DNA from: Linnemannia elongata
Lineage: Eukaryota; Mortierellomycota; Mortierellomycetes; Mortierellales; Mortierellaceae
DNA: 64,000 nt
NCBI GenBank assembly: GCA_036320915.1
Contig: JAXBDG010000005.1
Coordinates: forward strand, 1,860,001 to 1,924,000
Direction of reading: 5' to 3'
This document shows, one piece after another, positions 38,687 to 48,535 of this stretch. Both the position numbers and the translations under genes were made by a program. Under the pieces are notes generated by a model that saw only the letters and a list, made by a program, of their open reading frames with translations, was not told the DNA's origin and ran no database searches. Each line of letters starts with the position of its first letter. Within the stretch, counting starts at the first letter, position 1.

Positions 38687-39790
38687 TCATGATCGCACAA
38701 TCAATTGAGCTCGAGGAGTCAACTTGGCCGCTTCAAGACTTTGTTCGAGGGCGTCGTTTTCATACACACTACGCCGACGGCAAGAGCAAAAGCAAAGAAA
38801 AAAATGGAAATTAGTTGGACGTAAAGGATGGAAAAAAAAGTGGATATAGTCGACAAGTCGAAAAGTCGTCACTTCAATCACTGTCCAATCATGGCATTCC
38901 ATTTTGCTTCCACAGTTTTTTTTAAAAAGTCAATATGATAACTTACACTCTCGGGAACTGTGTCATCAAAGCAAATCCTGGGGCCTGAACGCCACGTGCA
39001 TCAAGGTTTGCCTTGACAAAGTCATGTACCTGCCGCACCGTATGTGTTGGTTCAAAGTTACCCCGAATCACAGAGCCATCCAGCATGCGAACTTGGATCT
39101 GACAGCTGCCTCCTGGTCCCTCCACAGTCTTGGAAGGATCAGCTGATTGCAGAGTCGTTGTCGCTGTCGCAGTTAAGCTGCTTGCTCCACCGCCCAAAGT
39201 CTGTCCTGCGCCCGTGCCAGAGAACGCGTCTCCAGTCTCGTGCTTTTTGATCAAGGTCTGGATCTCCGCCACATTAGCGCCCACGACTCTACCAACCTCT
39301 GTTTTATTGACAATCATGACAATCGTTGGCATGGCCGTCACCTCGTACTTTGCTGCAATGTCTCCAGCCTCATCGACGTCGACCTTTGCAAAGATGGTTG
39401 GCTTGTGCTTCGTCTCCAGGTTTGCAAGGGTAGGAGCTAACGTCTTGCAGGGTCCACACCTATGTCCTCGAACAAAATCGATATAGCATGGCGTAAGTCG
39501 TCAACTGCCTTGTTTGACCTTTGTATGGTATGGAAGCAGCACAGCACTGCAAAGTGTATTTGCGTTTACCATTCCGCGAAAAAGTCAACCACCACCTATG
39601 AACAGGAGAATAGAAAATAAAAGTCAGCCAAACGCTTTCTTAGCATGGACGACGTTGTCACCATTGGAGTTGGAGGAATGAGTGACTCATTCTTGCTCTT
39701 AAGTCGCCTTGTCGCAATCAGTTTTACCAGTCGTGAGCCTGCTGCGGCGAGTTGGCTGTTGAATTCCGTGAGGTTTTTGAGGGTCTTCAT
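38687..39790 (-). CDS. Thioredoxin-UBX fusion protein
   Basis: Four exons: 39790-39728, 39595-39570, 39459-38947, 38768-38687; 227 aa. Residues 1-105 form a thioredoxin domain: VVVDFFAEWCGPCKTLAP with the redox WCGPC, and the cis-Pro loop TAMPTIV. A Ser/Thr/Gly linker leads to a UBX-like domain from about 148: IQVRMLDGSVIRGNFEP, HDFVKANLD and FALMTQFPRVVYE, ending VRS. UBX domains bind Cdc48/p97; thioredoxin partners reduce protein disulphides, so the protein may join redox repair to protein quality control (inference). Exon 2 is only 26 nt and encodes VVVDFFAEW; the redox Trp-Cys pair spans the next junction. It is divergently placed from the TatD gene. Confidence 0.9.
39570..39595 (-). other. 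26-nt microexon of the thioredoxin-UBX gene
   Basis: It lies between acceptor CATAG and donor GTAAAC and supplies strand beta-3 of thioredoxin (VVVDFFAEW, last codon split). Phase is kept on both sides. Confidence 0.9.
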
Positions 39791-40265
39791 TGCGCCGTAG
39801 TAGTGAGAGAGCGGTGTGTAAATTGTGAGGTAAAAAGTGTGTGTGTGGTAGAGAAAGAAGAACGAGCGAAACGAAAGAGGGGGTAAAAAATCACTCGTTT
39901 AGCATGGCACACATATGGCCAAGGTACAATTCGAGGGCATGACGACGTTGGCCAGAGGTCATTATTTTTTACTTTCATGGAGTTGAGGGGCGGTGCTTGG
40001 ACCAAGTCGAGTCACATAAACGTGGCGTAGTCAAGACGTCCGGCCCTAACCGAACTCCATTCAACTCCATAACCCTCACCAAAGACATTCAACATCCTGC
40101 TGCTGCTGCTCATCCCTCATGGTCGCCACCATTCTATTTAAACAGTTCACTCAGGCACCCTCTCGCTCTTTATTATTTTCAGCAACAAAACACGCGATTT
40201 GCAATAACCGCACAAAAGCAGCAACTATACCAACACTACTACACTTACTACACACAACTACAAAA
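39791..40265. promoter_or_regulatory. Divergent promoter, thioredoxin-UBX and TatD genes
   Basis: 475 bp between opposite start codons. The right side is rich in CAACA/ACTAC repeats before the TatD ATG. No TATA box was identified with confidence. Confidence 0.45.
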
Positions 40266-40990
40266 ATGACTCCAAGAATGATGGGTGGGTTTAACTCTTT
40301 TCTCGCGCCAAGGTTTCGCAACTAACGCGTCGAATATTAGTAGCTGATCAAATCCTTCTGTACCGATCCGCTGGAACCAACTAGATGTTGGGATCAACTT
40401 GACTGATTCCATGTTCCGTGGCGTATACCGTGGAACGCGCCACCACGCAGGTACGGACATCCGAGTTCATTGCATACTTTATTGTCTCCTTTGAAACGCG
40501 TCAGCTGATGTTAACAATTTGATCCGCACAACTCTAGATGACCTCGCTCAGGTATTGCGCCGCTCACGCAACGCCGGCGTAGATCGTCTCATTGTCACCG
40601 CCGGCACTCTCAAGATGTGTCGCCAGGCCCTCGACTTGGTCAGAGACGACGGTACCGTATCTTGTCGCAATCATTCATCCCCTTAACCTGGTGTACCTTG
40701 TCAAAGGGTGCTCCATGCCTATTCTGAACTCAATTGTGGTTCTTTCAACTTACAGATAGCATGTTTGTCACTATCGGATGCCATCCCAGAAATGCAGCCG
40801 AGTTTGACAAGTTCCGTGGTGGACCTGACGCCTACGTCAAGGCCCAGAAGGCTTTTCTTCTTGACCCAGCGAACAAGACGAAGATTGTTGCCATTGGTGA
40901 ATGTGGACTCGGTTAGTTACCCCTACCACTCTTTCATCTCATACAAACATGTTCTCCTACATTGCGCCGTACCTGACCAGGACTACACTT

Positions 40991-41031
<41 letters not shown>

Positions 41032-41868
41032 TAGATTACGATCGACTCTTCTTTTGTCCAAAGGAAACACAGTTGAAGCATTTCCATCGTCATTTCGAAC
41101 TGGCCGAAATGACAGGGTTGCCCATGTTTCTGCATGACCGTAACACCGGTGGGGACTTTGCAAAGATCATTACTGAGAACCGTAGTCGGTTCAAGGATGG
41201 TGTCGTCCATTCTTTTACAGGCACTCAGGAGGAGCTGAAGACTTATATTGATCTGGGATTATACATCAGTCTCAACGGCTGGTAAGTATTTCTCGGAACA
41301 AGCATCATCCACACGTCTTGACATTTGTTCGATCGAAGTACAACCAGCTTGTTATTAATATCACACCTTGATTCGCAAAATATGATAGCTCGCTGAAGAC
41401 AGAGGAGAACTTGAAGGCTGCGGCACAAGTGCCACTGGATCGACTGATGATTGAGACGGATGGACCCTGGTGCGAGATCCGTCCGACCCACGCGTCATTC
41501 AAGCATCTGAAGATGACCAAGGAACAACAGGACATGTACAAACCGCGCGCTGTCCATAAGGAGCGCTTTGAGTTTGGAAACATGGTCAAAGGAAGAAACG
41601 AGCCCTGCACGATCGGGTAAAGACTCTTTCCCCTTTTTTTCTCTTTTTTTGCTGGCGAGACGCGGACGTATGCAATGAGGAAGGGTTGTGTTTTAACGCT
41701 GGATTATTTTTTTGTACTTTTGTGGTTTGATCGGGAAATAGGCAAGTGCTGTTGGTGCTTTCTGAACTCTATGGCATGGACCCCGATGAGCTGGCAGAGA
41801 TCTGTTATCAGAACTCTCTCCGTGTCTTTTTCCCTGAAGAGCTTGCAGAATCCGAGGAGAAGGTGTGA
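40266..41868 (+). CDS. TatD-type deoxyribonuclease (TATDN1 family)
   Basis: Metal-dependent 3'-5' DNase of the amidohydrolase-like TatD family, linked to DNA repair and apoptotic DNA breakdown in yeast and animals. Seven exons: 40266-40284, 40385-40450, 40538-40651, 40756-40911, 41035-41281, 41389-41616, 41742-41868; 318 aa. Motifs: VGINLTD at the N-terminus, IGCHPR, GECGLDYDR, MFLHDRN, VVHSFTGT and the final metal ligand in MIETDGPWC. Exon 1 codes only six residues plus one base. Intron 4 has a (TC)15 tract before its acceptor. AATAAA follows the stop by 65 nt. Converges on the first BTB gene. Confidence 0.95.
40995..41024 (+). repeat. (TC)15 microsatellite in TatD intron 4
   Basis: A pure TC dinucleotide array ends 10 bases before the acceptor AG at 41033-41034, so it is the intron's polypyrimidine tract. 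Confidence 0.95.
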
Positions 41869-41933
41869 GCAACTGAATGGCGGCTTGTTCTTTTACTTAT
41901 TGAAGAAACTAGCGCGGAAACTAGAGCTCGAAC

Positions 41934-41939
41934 AATAAA
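41934..41939 (+). terminator. Candidate poly(A) signal of the TatD gene
   Basis: AATAAA lies 65 nt past the TatD stop and 100 bp before the convergent BTB stop. Confidence 0.5.
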
Positions 41940-42038
41940 GCGTAACTGAAAAGATATCCATGATAAAAGATGTGTTGCGATTTGATCCGCTCTCTTGTCA
42001 ACACAAGGTGCGGGACACACCAAGGGGTGGGTTGCTGG

Positions 42039-43451
42039 TTACTCGCAGATCTGAAGGGAACGAATAGTGGAGGCAAGGGGATCCTGTCGACGGGAAACAT
42101 GGACAGACTTGTACCGCATCGCATCAAGCATCATAGCATGACACTCCTTATGATCCTGATATTTCTCGAACGGATCCTTGCCCTCATCAATCATCGACTC
42201 CAAATTGTCCGCCAAGTAATACAGCCCGGCAATCTTGACCTTCGTAAAAAAGCAACCCACCTCAAACAACAACTCGACCACGTTCGAAGTCTTCATCGAC
42301 CCGACCACCTCGTGAATACACTCATCGCGCAGGTCATAGACGCCAAAGTACTCGGAAATGAATAGCAAGTCGGTCCATGTCACGTCCTTGAGCTTCCAGG
42401 ACGAGTCGGCGTCCAAGGGATTCCAGATTATGCGATCCTTGGTCCGGCCGGTAGTCTCGTCCTTGATTACGACGATAGCTTCGTCCTGCTGGCTGAAGGC
42501 GAACTGTCTGGTGTCTATGGTGCGCTTGATGGTGCCGGTGTAGATGTAGTACACCAGGCAAGCAAAGGTCGCCAGAGAGAACTTCTCCAAGCGGATGGTC
42601 AACGGTCCGACTTCACCTTCTCGGACGACTTGCTCCTTGAGTGATTTCTTGATCAGATCGTCCAAGGCCTTGTAGCGAGAGAGGACCGAACGGTGAGCCC
42701 AGAACCCGACATTGGCGCAGGTCTTGTCCGCTGTGAATATAAACTGGGTGTCGACGGAGTGGCGATCAGCAAGCAAAGTCTTCATGATGGCTTGGCTCGG
42801 GCCAGCCACAATCGTCGCGGATTCGTCAACCTCGTCAGTGGCTGGGTCAACAGACAGGGGTATCTTGAACGTACGCGACAGAGTGGGCTGGGTCGTGAGA
42901 ATAACCTCAAAGTCGTACATCCTTCCCCACATGGCCTGGTCGACAGCAATGGTTACTAAATAACCACAATGAAACGAGTAAACCATCAGGTGATATGTTC
43001 AACCATCAGGTGAGATGTTCAACCATCAGGTGAGATGTTCAACCATCAGGTGAGATGTTCAACCATCAGGTGAGATGTTCAACCATCATCTTTAAAGGAT
43101 TGTTCCTGACCGATACCTACTCTGGCAACGCTCTTTGTTTTTAAATGCATTGGTGTCAACGGGGCAGCAGCTATATCCCCGATTGTGATGGACAACGTAC
43201 ATGGAGAGGAACTGAGGCGGGTAGCAATAAACGTTGCCTCTGAAGCTGTCGTAGGTTGATTGTGCGGACCATTTTAGCCCAATTTGCAAGTTCTCTGCGA
43301 ATCGGGACAAATCGACTTGCCAGCTGGACCCTCGATAGACAACTGTTGTCACGGGAGTGGTAATGGTTTTTTTGTTGTTGGGTGGAGAGTCAGAAAGAGG
43401 ATCACAACGGACGTGGAAGGTCATCTCTTCGTACAAAGTAGCATTGATCAT
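42039..43451 (-). CDS. BTB/POZ-domain protein, paralogue 1
   Basis: Two exons: 43451-43121 and 42955-42039; 415 aa. The first 170 residues resemble a MATH-like beta module in layout (MTFHVRC, SWQVDLSRFAENLQIGLKW) but the match is weak. A BTB domain follows: SVDTQFIFTADKT, WAHRSVLSRYKALDDLIKKS, CLVYYIYTGTI, LFISEYFGVYDLRDECI. It ends with a BACK-like helical tail. BTB proteins of this build usually bring substrates to CUL3 ligases; a CUL3 gene lies in this window. The intron (165 nt) consists largely of a 20-bp minisatellite. Tandem with a second paralogue 354 bp upstream; gene duplication is clear from shared blocks such as LVYYIYTG/LLYYLYTG and SNVVELLFE/SNVVEMLFE. Confidence 0.85.
42981..43090. 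repeat. 20-bp minisatellite inside a BTB-gene intron
   Basis: Five full 20-bp units fill 42981-43080, with a partial sixth to about 43088. Unit 1 differs by one base; units 2-5 are identical (+ strand aaccatcaggtgagatgttc). They make up two thirds of the intron at 42956-43120. Confidence 0.97.
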
Positions 43452-43805
43452 GGTAGAGGTTTTTTTTTTGGTTGAACGAAGAAGGAAGAAGTGCCAAAAG
43501 AACGGAAAATCAACAACTCTTTGCTCAATAGCATTTATCGATATCGCTCCCACGGTTCGTTCATGCAAACCTATTTTTTGCTCCTATGTGAAAAAGCACA
43601 TGCGGTTTGAAATCACCCCTGAAGCACCATCGCTCCTCGGAAAGAAGAAAAATAACCAAGATCAAGCTTGGCACAAGAATACGCATCTTAATGGCACCCT
43701 AGGTTGACCCGTTTACAAAGCACAACCCATATTTATTTTCTCATTGTTAACTACAAGAAGAAAAATCATCAAGTACGAAAAAAGAAATGGGAGAGGAACC
43801 CATGT
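43452..43805. other. Spacer between BTB paralogues
   Basis: 354 bp, promoter of BTB paralogue 1 and 3' flank of paralogue 2. No gene seen. Confidence 0.6.
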
Positions 43806-45375
43806 TCAGCGACCACCACTACCACCAGTTCCATAGCTCGCAACCTGAAGTTGTTTCGTGAACGACCGCATAACTTCAACCATAATCCCATAACACTCCT
43901 CTCTCTCACGATACCCCAGAAACGGGTCTCTTCCCTCTGCAAACAAGACCGCCAAGTTCTCGTTGACAAAGTTCAACCCAGCCTCATGGACGGTGGCTGA
44001 GGACCCTCCAAACTCGAACAACATCTCGACCACATTCGACGCGTTGATTGACTCCACCATGCCCTCCAGACAGAGCTCTTGCAGGTCGGTGATTCCAAAA
44101 TGTCTGGCGGTGGAGTGGAGCTCGCGACAGGGGAGGCCCCTGGTGGGCCAGAGCGATTCGGCGTCTTCGACACACCAGTCAATCAAGGGCTTGCAGATGA
44201 CCTCACAAGATGGCATGGTGTCGACCAGGTACAGGCCATCTACCATCACCGCATCTGTGTTGGAATCGGGGTCGACCTGACTCAGGGCAAACATATCTGG
44301 TTGCATCGAGAACTGGACGTTGCCTGTGTAGAGGTAGTACAACAGGCCAGAAAACGCCGCCAGGGAGATCGAGTGAGGCATACGGACGGTAACCGGTCCA
44401 GACGCACACCCATTCTCACAAGTCTCGGCACTTCGAACCAGAGCATCCAAGGCGGGATAACGCGAAAGGACCAGGCGGTGAGCCCAGAGAGCTGCGACAC
44501 GGCCACTTGGGGTGAGCTCGGTCTCGAACAGGCACTGAACATCGACTGATCGGCGGTCTCGGAGGAACATCTTCATCATGCTCTGGGTCGGAAGACGCGA
44601 TGAAGGCGAAGAGGAAGTTGAGTAGTCCTTTCCGCTCTGGGTCGACTTGTGCTTTGTGGACTTGGGGGCCGAGGATGGGCACAACAAGGATGGCGACGAA
44701 AGCAGTGGGGCCAACTTGGGGGAATCGGTTGGCTGGTGTTGAGTCGATAAGATAATATCGAACTCGTACCTCTTGCCATTCAGAGCCTTCTCCACCGGAA
44801 ACGAGACTGTCAGGATATAGGAGCCAACGAGAAAGAAACGAAAAAGGGCGGTGAGTTAGTAAGTTGATGATCGATAAATGTATGTTGCCCAAAACACTTT
44901 TTTTTTTCTCTACAACAACATCAAACGATATAGAAGACTCACGTTTCAACTCCCCCCAGTTATTAAACGCCGACTCGCTCAAAAGAACACTAGCCAGATG
45001 TCGCTGGTGATAGATAACATTAACAGACCGGAAATTGGTCAGAAGGCGAGAATGCGAGGGCGACCGGAGCTGGATATCAAGACTGTCACCGTTGCCGCCA
45101 ACACGGGTCAAGACGACGTGCCATTGAGGGGTGTGATAGGAATCTTGCGCAGCAGCGCCACCGCTCTTGATGGCCAAGGATTTGGTGTTGAAGGGAGCTG
45201 TTGGGCTGACGATAGCGTCACATTGGACCCGGAGGGTGAGCTCTTCGACGAGATCGACTTGTCCCATATTGATAGAGGCGGCAGTGAGGATCTTATCGAC
45301 GTTGGCAGTGGTAAGATTGAAAAGGGGGACCGGTGGGATGGTGTATGGGTGAAGATGTTTGGGGTCGAGTCTCAT
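43806..45375 (-). CDS. BTB/POZ-domain protein, paralogue 2
   Basis: Two exons: 45375-44943 and 44806-43806; 477 aa. Same plan as paralogue 1: an N-terminal MATH-like module (LTLRVQCDAIVSP, WHVVLTRVGGNGDSLDIQL), the intron at the same place, then ALNGKRYEFDIILS, a Ser/Pro-rich insert, and a BTB domain (SVDVQCLFETEL, WAHRLVLSRYPALDALVRS, LLYYLYTGNVQF, FGITDLQELCLEGM), with a helical tail ending in a Gly/Ser-rich end. The frame stays open upstream to 45744; I used the Met at 45375, but the Met of MGQVDLVEE, about 34 codons later, aligns better with the start of paralogue 1. A CUL3-adaptor role is inferred from the domain only. Confidence 0.83.
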
Positions 45376-45740
45376 ATGACGAAAGGAATAATTGTTCAAA
45401 GAGAAGGGAACATAAAGAAAGAGAATGGAATCCGAATTGATCGCCACAGTTTTCTCTCTATTTATGTCCCCTGATTGGCCTACTCCGCAATGCCATCTCG
45501 CTGCTGGATGCTTCATCTGTCTCCCACCTTCATCTTTCTCTCTATCATTCACTCGTCCACTCACGATAAGCAAAATAAGAAAAATGCGGCATCCTTGACT
45601 TCCATCAATCACGATACCGTCGAACTCAGAAGGGATAAGTTTATTAGTAAAGGGCCAGCTTGCAAGGGAGGAAGGGTAGTAATATAAATCACAAAAGGAG
45701 GAGAGAGAAAGAGAGAAGATCAACCCTTCCGTCCGTTCTT
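45376..45740. other. Spacer between BTB paralogue 2 and the secreted-protein gene
   Basis: 365 bp. The BTB frame is open into this stretch without a convincing start. No other gene seen. Confidence 0.5.
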
Positions 45741-46175
45741 TCAAAACCCTTGAGTAGTCATACCCTCATACAAGCAATTACAAGGAGAGTACGCCTCTGA
45801 AGTAATCTGAAGTAGACCGCCGTACCACTCACACAGCTGGGCCGTCACCAACGTAAACCTGCTGGACGTCATGTTACGAACATAGTCCTTGACCGTGCAG
45901 AATGTACCGTTCCCTGCATTCATCTGGTAACACCTGAAACGGGGTCCCGCAATATGCTGGACAACGGCCAGAGACGGTAGTTCGGCATTGATATCCATTT
46001 CGCAGCGAATGGAGGAGGACCAGTGAACGGGAACGTCTTTGAAGTTCTTGGTCCGAGCTAGGGTCTTAATAAAGGGGAGGTCCTTAGTGAGGCGGTCCGT
46101 GCAGCTGACTGTTGTGGTCGGCATCAGAGTAATGGCGACCAGGACGACAATAGTGCTAGTGAGGGTGAACTTCAT
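45741..46175 (-). CDS. Small cysteine-rich secreted protein, unrecognised
   Basis: Single exon, 144 aa. Residues 1-24 form a classical signal peptide: Lys at position 2, a hydrophobic core (STIVVLVAITLMP), and a polar end. Cysteines at 25, 58, 82, 93, 115, 132 and 134 suggest disulphides in the mature part; if the cut falls after Cys25, six remain, an even number. One N-glycosylation sequon is seen in NGT and another in NMT. I recognise no family. It sits inside the BTB array but shares no sequence with it. Secreted effector, cell-wall protein or inhibitor are all possible; sequence alone does not decide. Confidence 0.75.
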   Translation of the reverse strand: MKFTLTSTIVVLVAITLMPTTTVSCTDRLTKDLPFIKTLARTKNFKDVPVHWSSSIRCEMDINAELPSLAVVQHIAGPRFRCYQMNAGNGTFCTVKDYVRNMTSSRFTLVTAQLCEWYGGLLQITSEAYSPCNCLYEGMTTQGF

Positions 46176-46920
46176 GGTGTTGGTAGATTCTGGATCTGTT
46201 GGTTGCTTGAATGAAAAACATGTGTTGTTAATTAGGATTAGGAGTTGCAAGGGATACATATGTAATTTAAAGCAAACTAAATATGGGTCATTTGCAGAAG
46301 TGGGGATTACATATGTCTCGGTACAGGGGTAGGGAAGTAAGAGATACAGAGCGACAATGATAGAGGACAGGGATTAGAAGCGCTTTTATACTTGTGCTTA
46401 GATGTCCAGGGCACTCACTCAGTTGCCCCGCAACATCCCATTGGACTACCAGCCGTGAATGTCAACGCGTGTCGTTCCCAGGCACATCCGATTCAGTTGA
46501 CCTTGGAAAGGGGGAAGGAACACAAACAGCAGAAGACAATTCAGCTCAGTCGTAAAGAGGCATTACTTTTTGTTTTCCTCCAGCAGTGAGCCCTGCGAGG
46601 AGAAGGTTACATGAAAGAAAGAGAGTTTGTCGACTTTTCAAAACAATCGTTCGGTGTGCATGCCATGCGATATGAAGATCACGCGGCATGACGCGTAACT
46701 TTTGACTGCCAAGAAAGCAGCACAATGCCACTGCTTATTTTTGTTGTAGAACGCGTATAAATCAGATAGATAAAAGTCGAAAAAGAACAACTTTGTGACA
46801 ACGAAAGAACAAAAGCAAAATGAAAGAATATATTGATCTAAGTGAAATTAAGCGAGGGTTTAATGCAAGGAGTGCTGAAATGCAAGGCTAAGGTCTGTTG
46901 TTCGGCAAAAAATTGACGCG
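46176..46920. other. Intergenic region
   Basis: Promoter of the secreted-protein gene and 3' flank of the BTB pseudogene. No supportable frame. Confidence 0.55.
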
Positions 46921-48235
46921 TCAAAATAAAACTAAGCAAAGATCATCGAAAACTACCCACTCATGTATCAAATCACTTCGAGCGCCATTTTGTGCTACTC
47001 TTGACCCCGGATACTTCTTAAACGTTTCCTCGCCCTCGCCAACCATGTAATCCGAGTTCCCAGCGATATAGCATAGCATAGAAACCTTGACATCATCAAA
47101 GACATCCGACCTCAAATAGCAGCCTGACTACACTGGAGTCCTCGATTGACCCGGCCACCTGCTTCTGGCACTTGTCGCTCGAATCATCCATTCCAAGGTC
47201 GCCAGCGACGAAAAAAAGCTCTGTCAATGTCACGCCTTTCAGTGCCGACATCGACAAAACTCTGCCCAGAGACCTGTACCAAGCAAGGAGTCGAGACTCT
47301 CTCCGTAGCTGGTGATCCAGCCCGGGGTACAACTTGAACACTTATCTCCTATTGTTGACTGTAACCATACCGGCTGACGACCGAGTTGCGATGGATGATC
47401 CCAGATTAACAGTAAATGATCATATTATTGATGGCAGGTAATGAAGCTCCTTGTCGGCGTAAACGACCAAGGGATCGGCCTCTCATCTTTCCCATGCTCG
47501 CTTCGTTCTTTTACAGTATCTTTGATATGTGTGTTAAAGCTTTGCGGTGCGATAGGATTGTCCGACTTGCTCGGAGCTCAGCGTTGGGAAAATTATTGGG
47601 GACGAAGAGAAATGTTCATAACGGGCGGGTTATCAGTAGGGAAAGTATGTCCGACATCTTGTCTTGGACCAGCCCTATCCTCACAGAATCATAAACACCA
47701 GCAAGGACATACGATGGCGCAACAGGAGGGAAAGCTGGTTCGAAGCTGCGAGAAAGCTTAGGTAAAGCCGGGAGGACAATCTGGATATCATACTTGTCGT
47801 CTTCCTTGGCCGTGTTGACAGGACTTTTGCTTTAAGATTTAAAATGACAAAAGGCTTTCTCTGTAACCTGTTGTGCGGTTTTTAAGGTTTGCACCTGGCG
47901 GACGGTACACCACACTTTTGATATAGTAAATCGCATAGTCTTGGTCTTGGATACAAAGAAGCCGTGTCAAAGAGCTGAACTGTAACATCTGTCCGGTTAT
48001 AGCGAACAGTGTGCATAGAGACGAACAGGGGCGATTGACAGGACCTCTAAGGAGCTAAGGGTGTCGTGCTGAAGGTACGAACCAGGCCTCAACCACACTT
48101 TGATGCGCAGGGTTCGCCTGTTCGGCTCTGGATCACCCTCCACTTCGAATTTGGTAAACACCATCCGGGTGGGTTGTGTAAATTGCGACCATGTTTCCGA
48201 AGAAGGTATCAAGCAAAGAGTAACAAAAGACACGG
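46921..48235 (-). pseudogene. Decayed third BTB paralogue
   Basis: Read on the minus strand, fragments in different frames follow the order of the intact BTB paralogues. They are an N-terminal block near 48164-47997 (LRIKVWLRPGSYLQ); YDIQIVLPALP near 47770-47820, matching YDFEVILTTQP; DKMSDILSLL and RASRTILSHRKAL near 47540-47680, matching WAHRSVLSRYKAL; IKDTVKERSEHGKDERP near 47480-47520; LTELFFVAGDLGMDDSSDKC with SSVVRLLFEVGCL at 47110-47230; and VKVSMLCYIAGNSDYMVGEG with FKKYPG near 47015-47095, matching the BTB tail. Stop codons and frameshifts interrupt it, at least after TRPL, after TCHQ and at about 47110, and no splice pattern repairs them all. It is oriented and ordered like a tandem duplicate that has decayed. 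Confidence 0.75.
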
Positions 48236-48535
48236 AATGTGTTTTCTGAGAAACCGAGAGGCGTCTTAATAAAAACGCGCGTCAGTCGGACGCTTCAAAA
48301 GGTGTAGGGGTGGGAGGAATAAGAGACATTGGAGAGTGAGATATATCGAAAGCAGAAAGCATGAACAGGGGACGGTTCTTCCTTCCTCTTATGTAAATGT
48401 GAAAAATTCTCACGGCAACAAGGTATACATTGTGAGTGGAGACAAAGCCTTTTGTTTTGATGGTATGCTATTCCTAGAACTACGACAAAGTTGCTACGCG
48501 TAGAAAAGAAAAAAAAAGGTACGGCCTTGGGTGAA
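48236..48535. other. Spacer before SEC2
   Basis: 300 bp of 3' flank of SEC2 and upstream flank of the BTB pseudogene. No gene seen. Confidence 0.55.
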
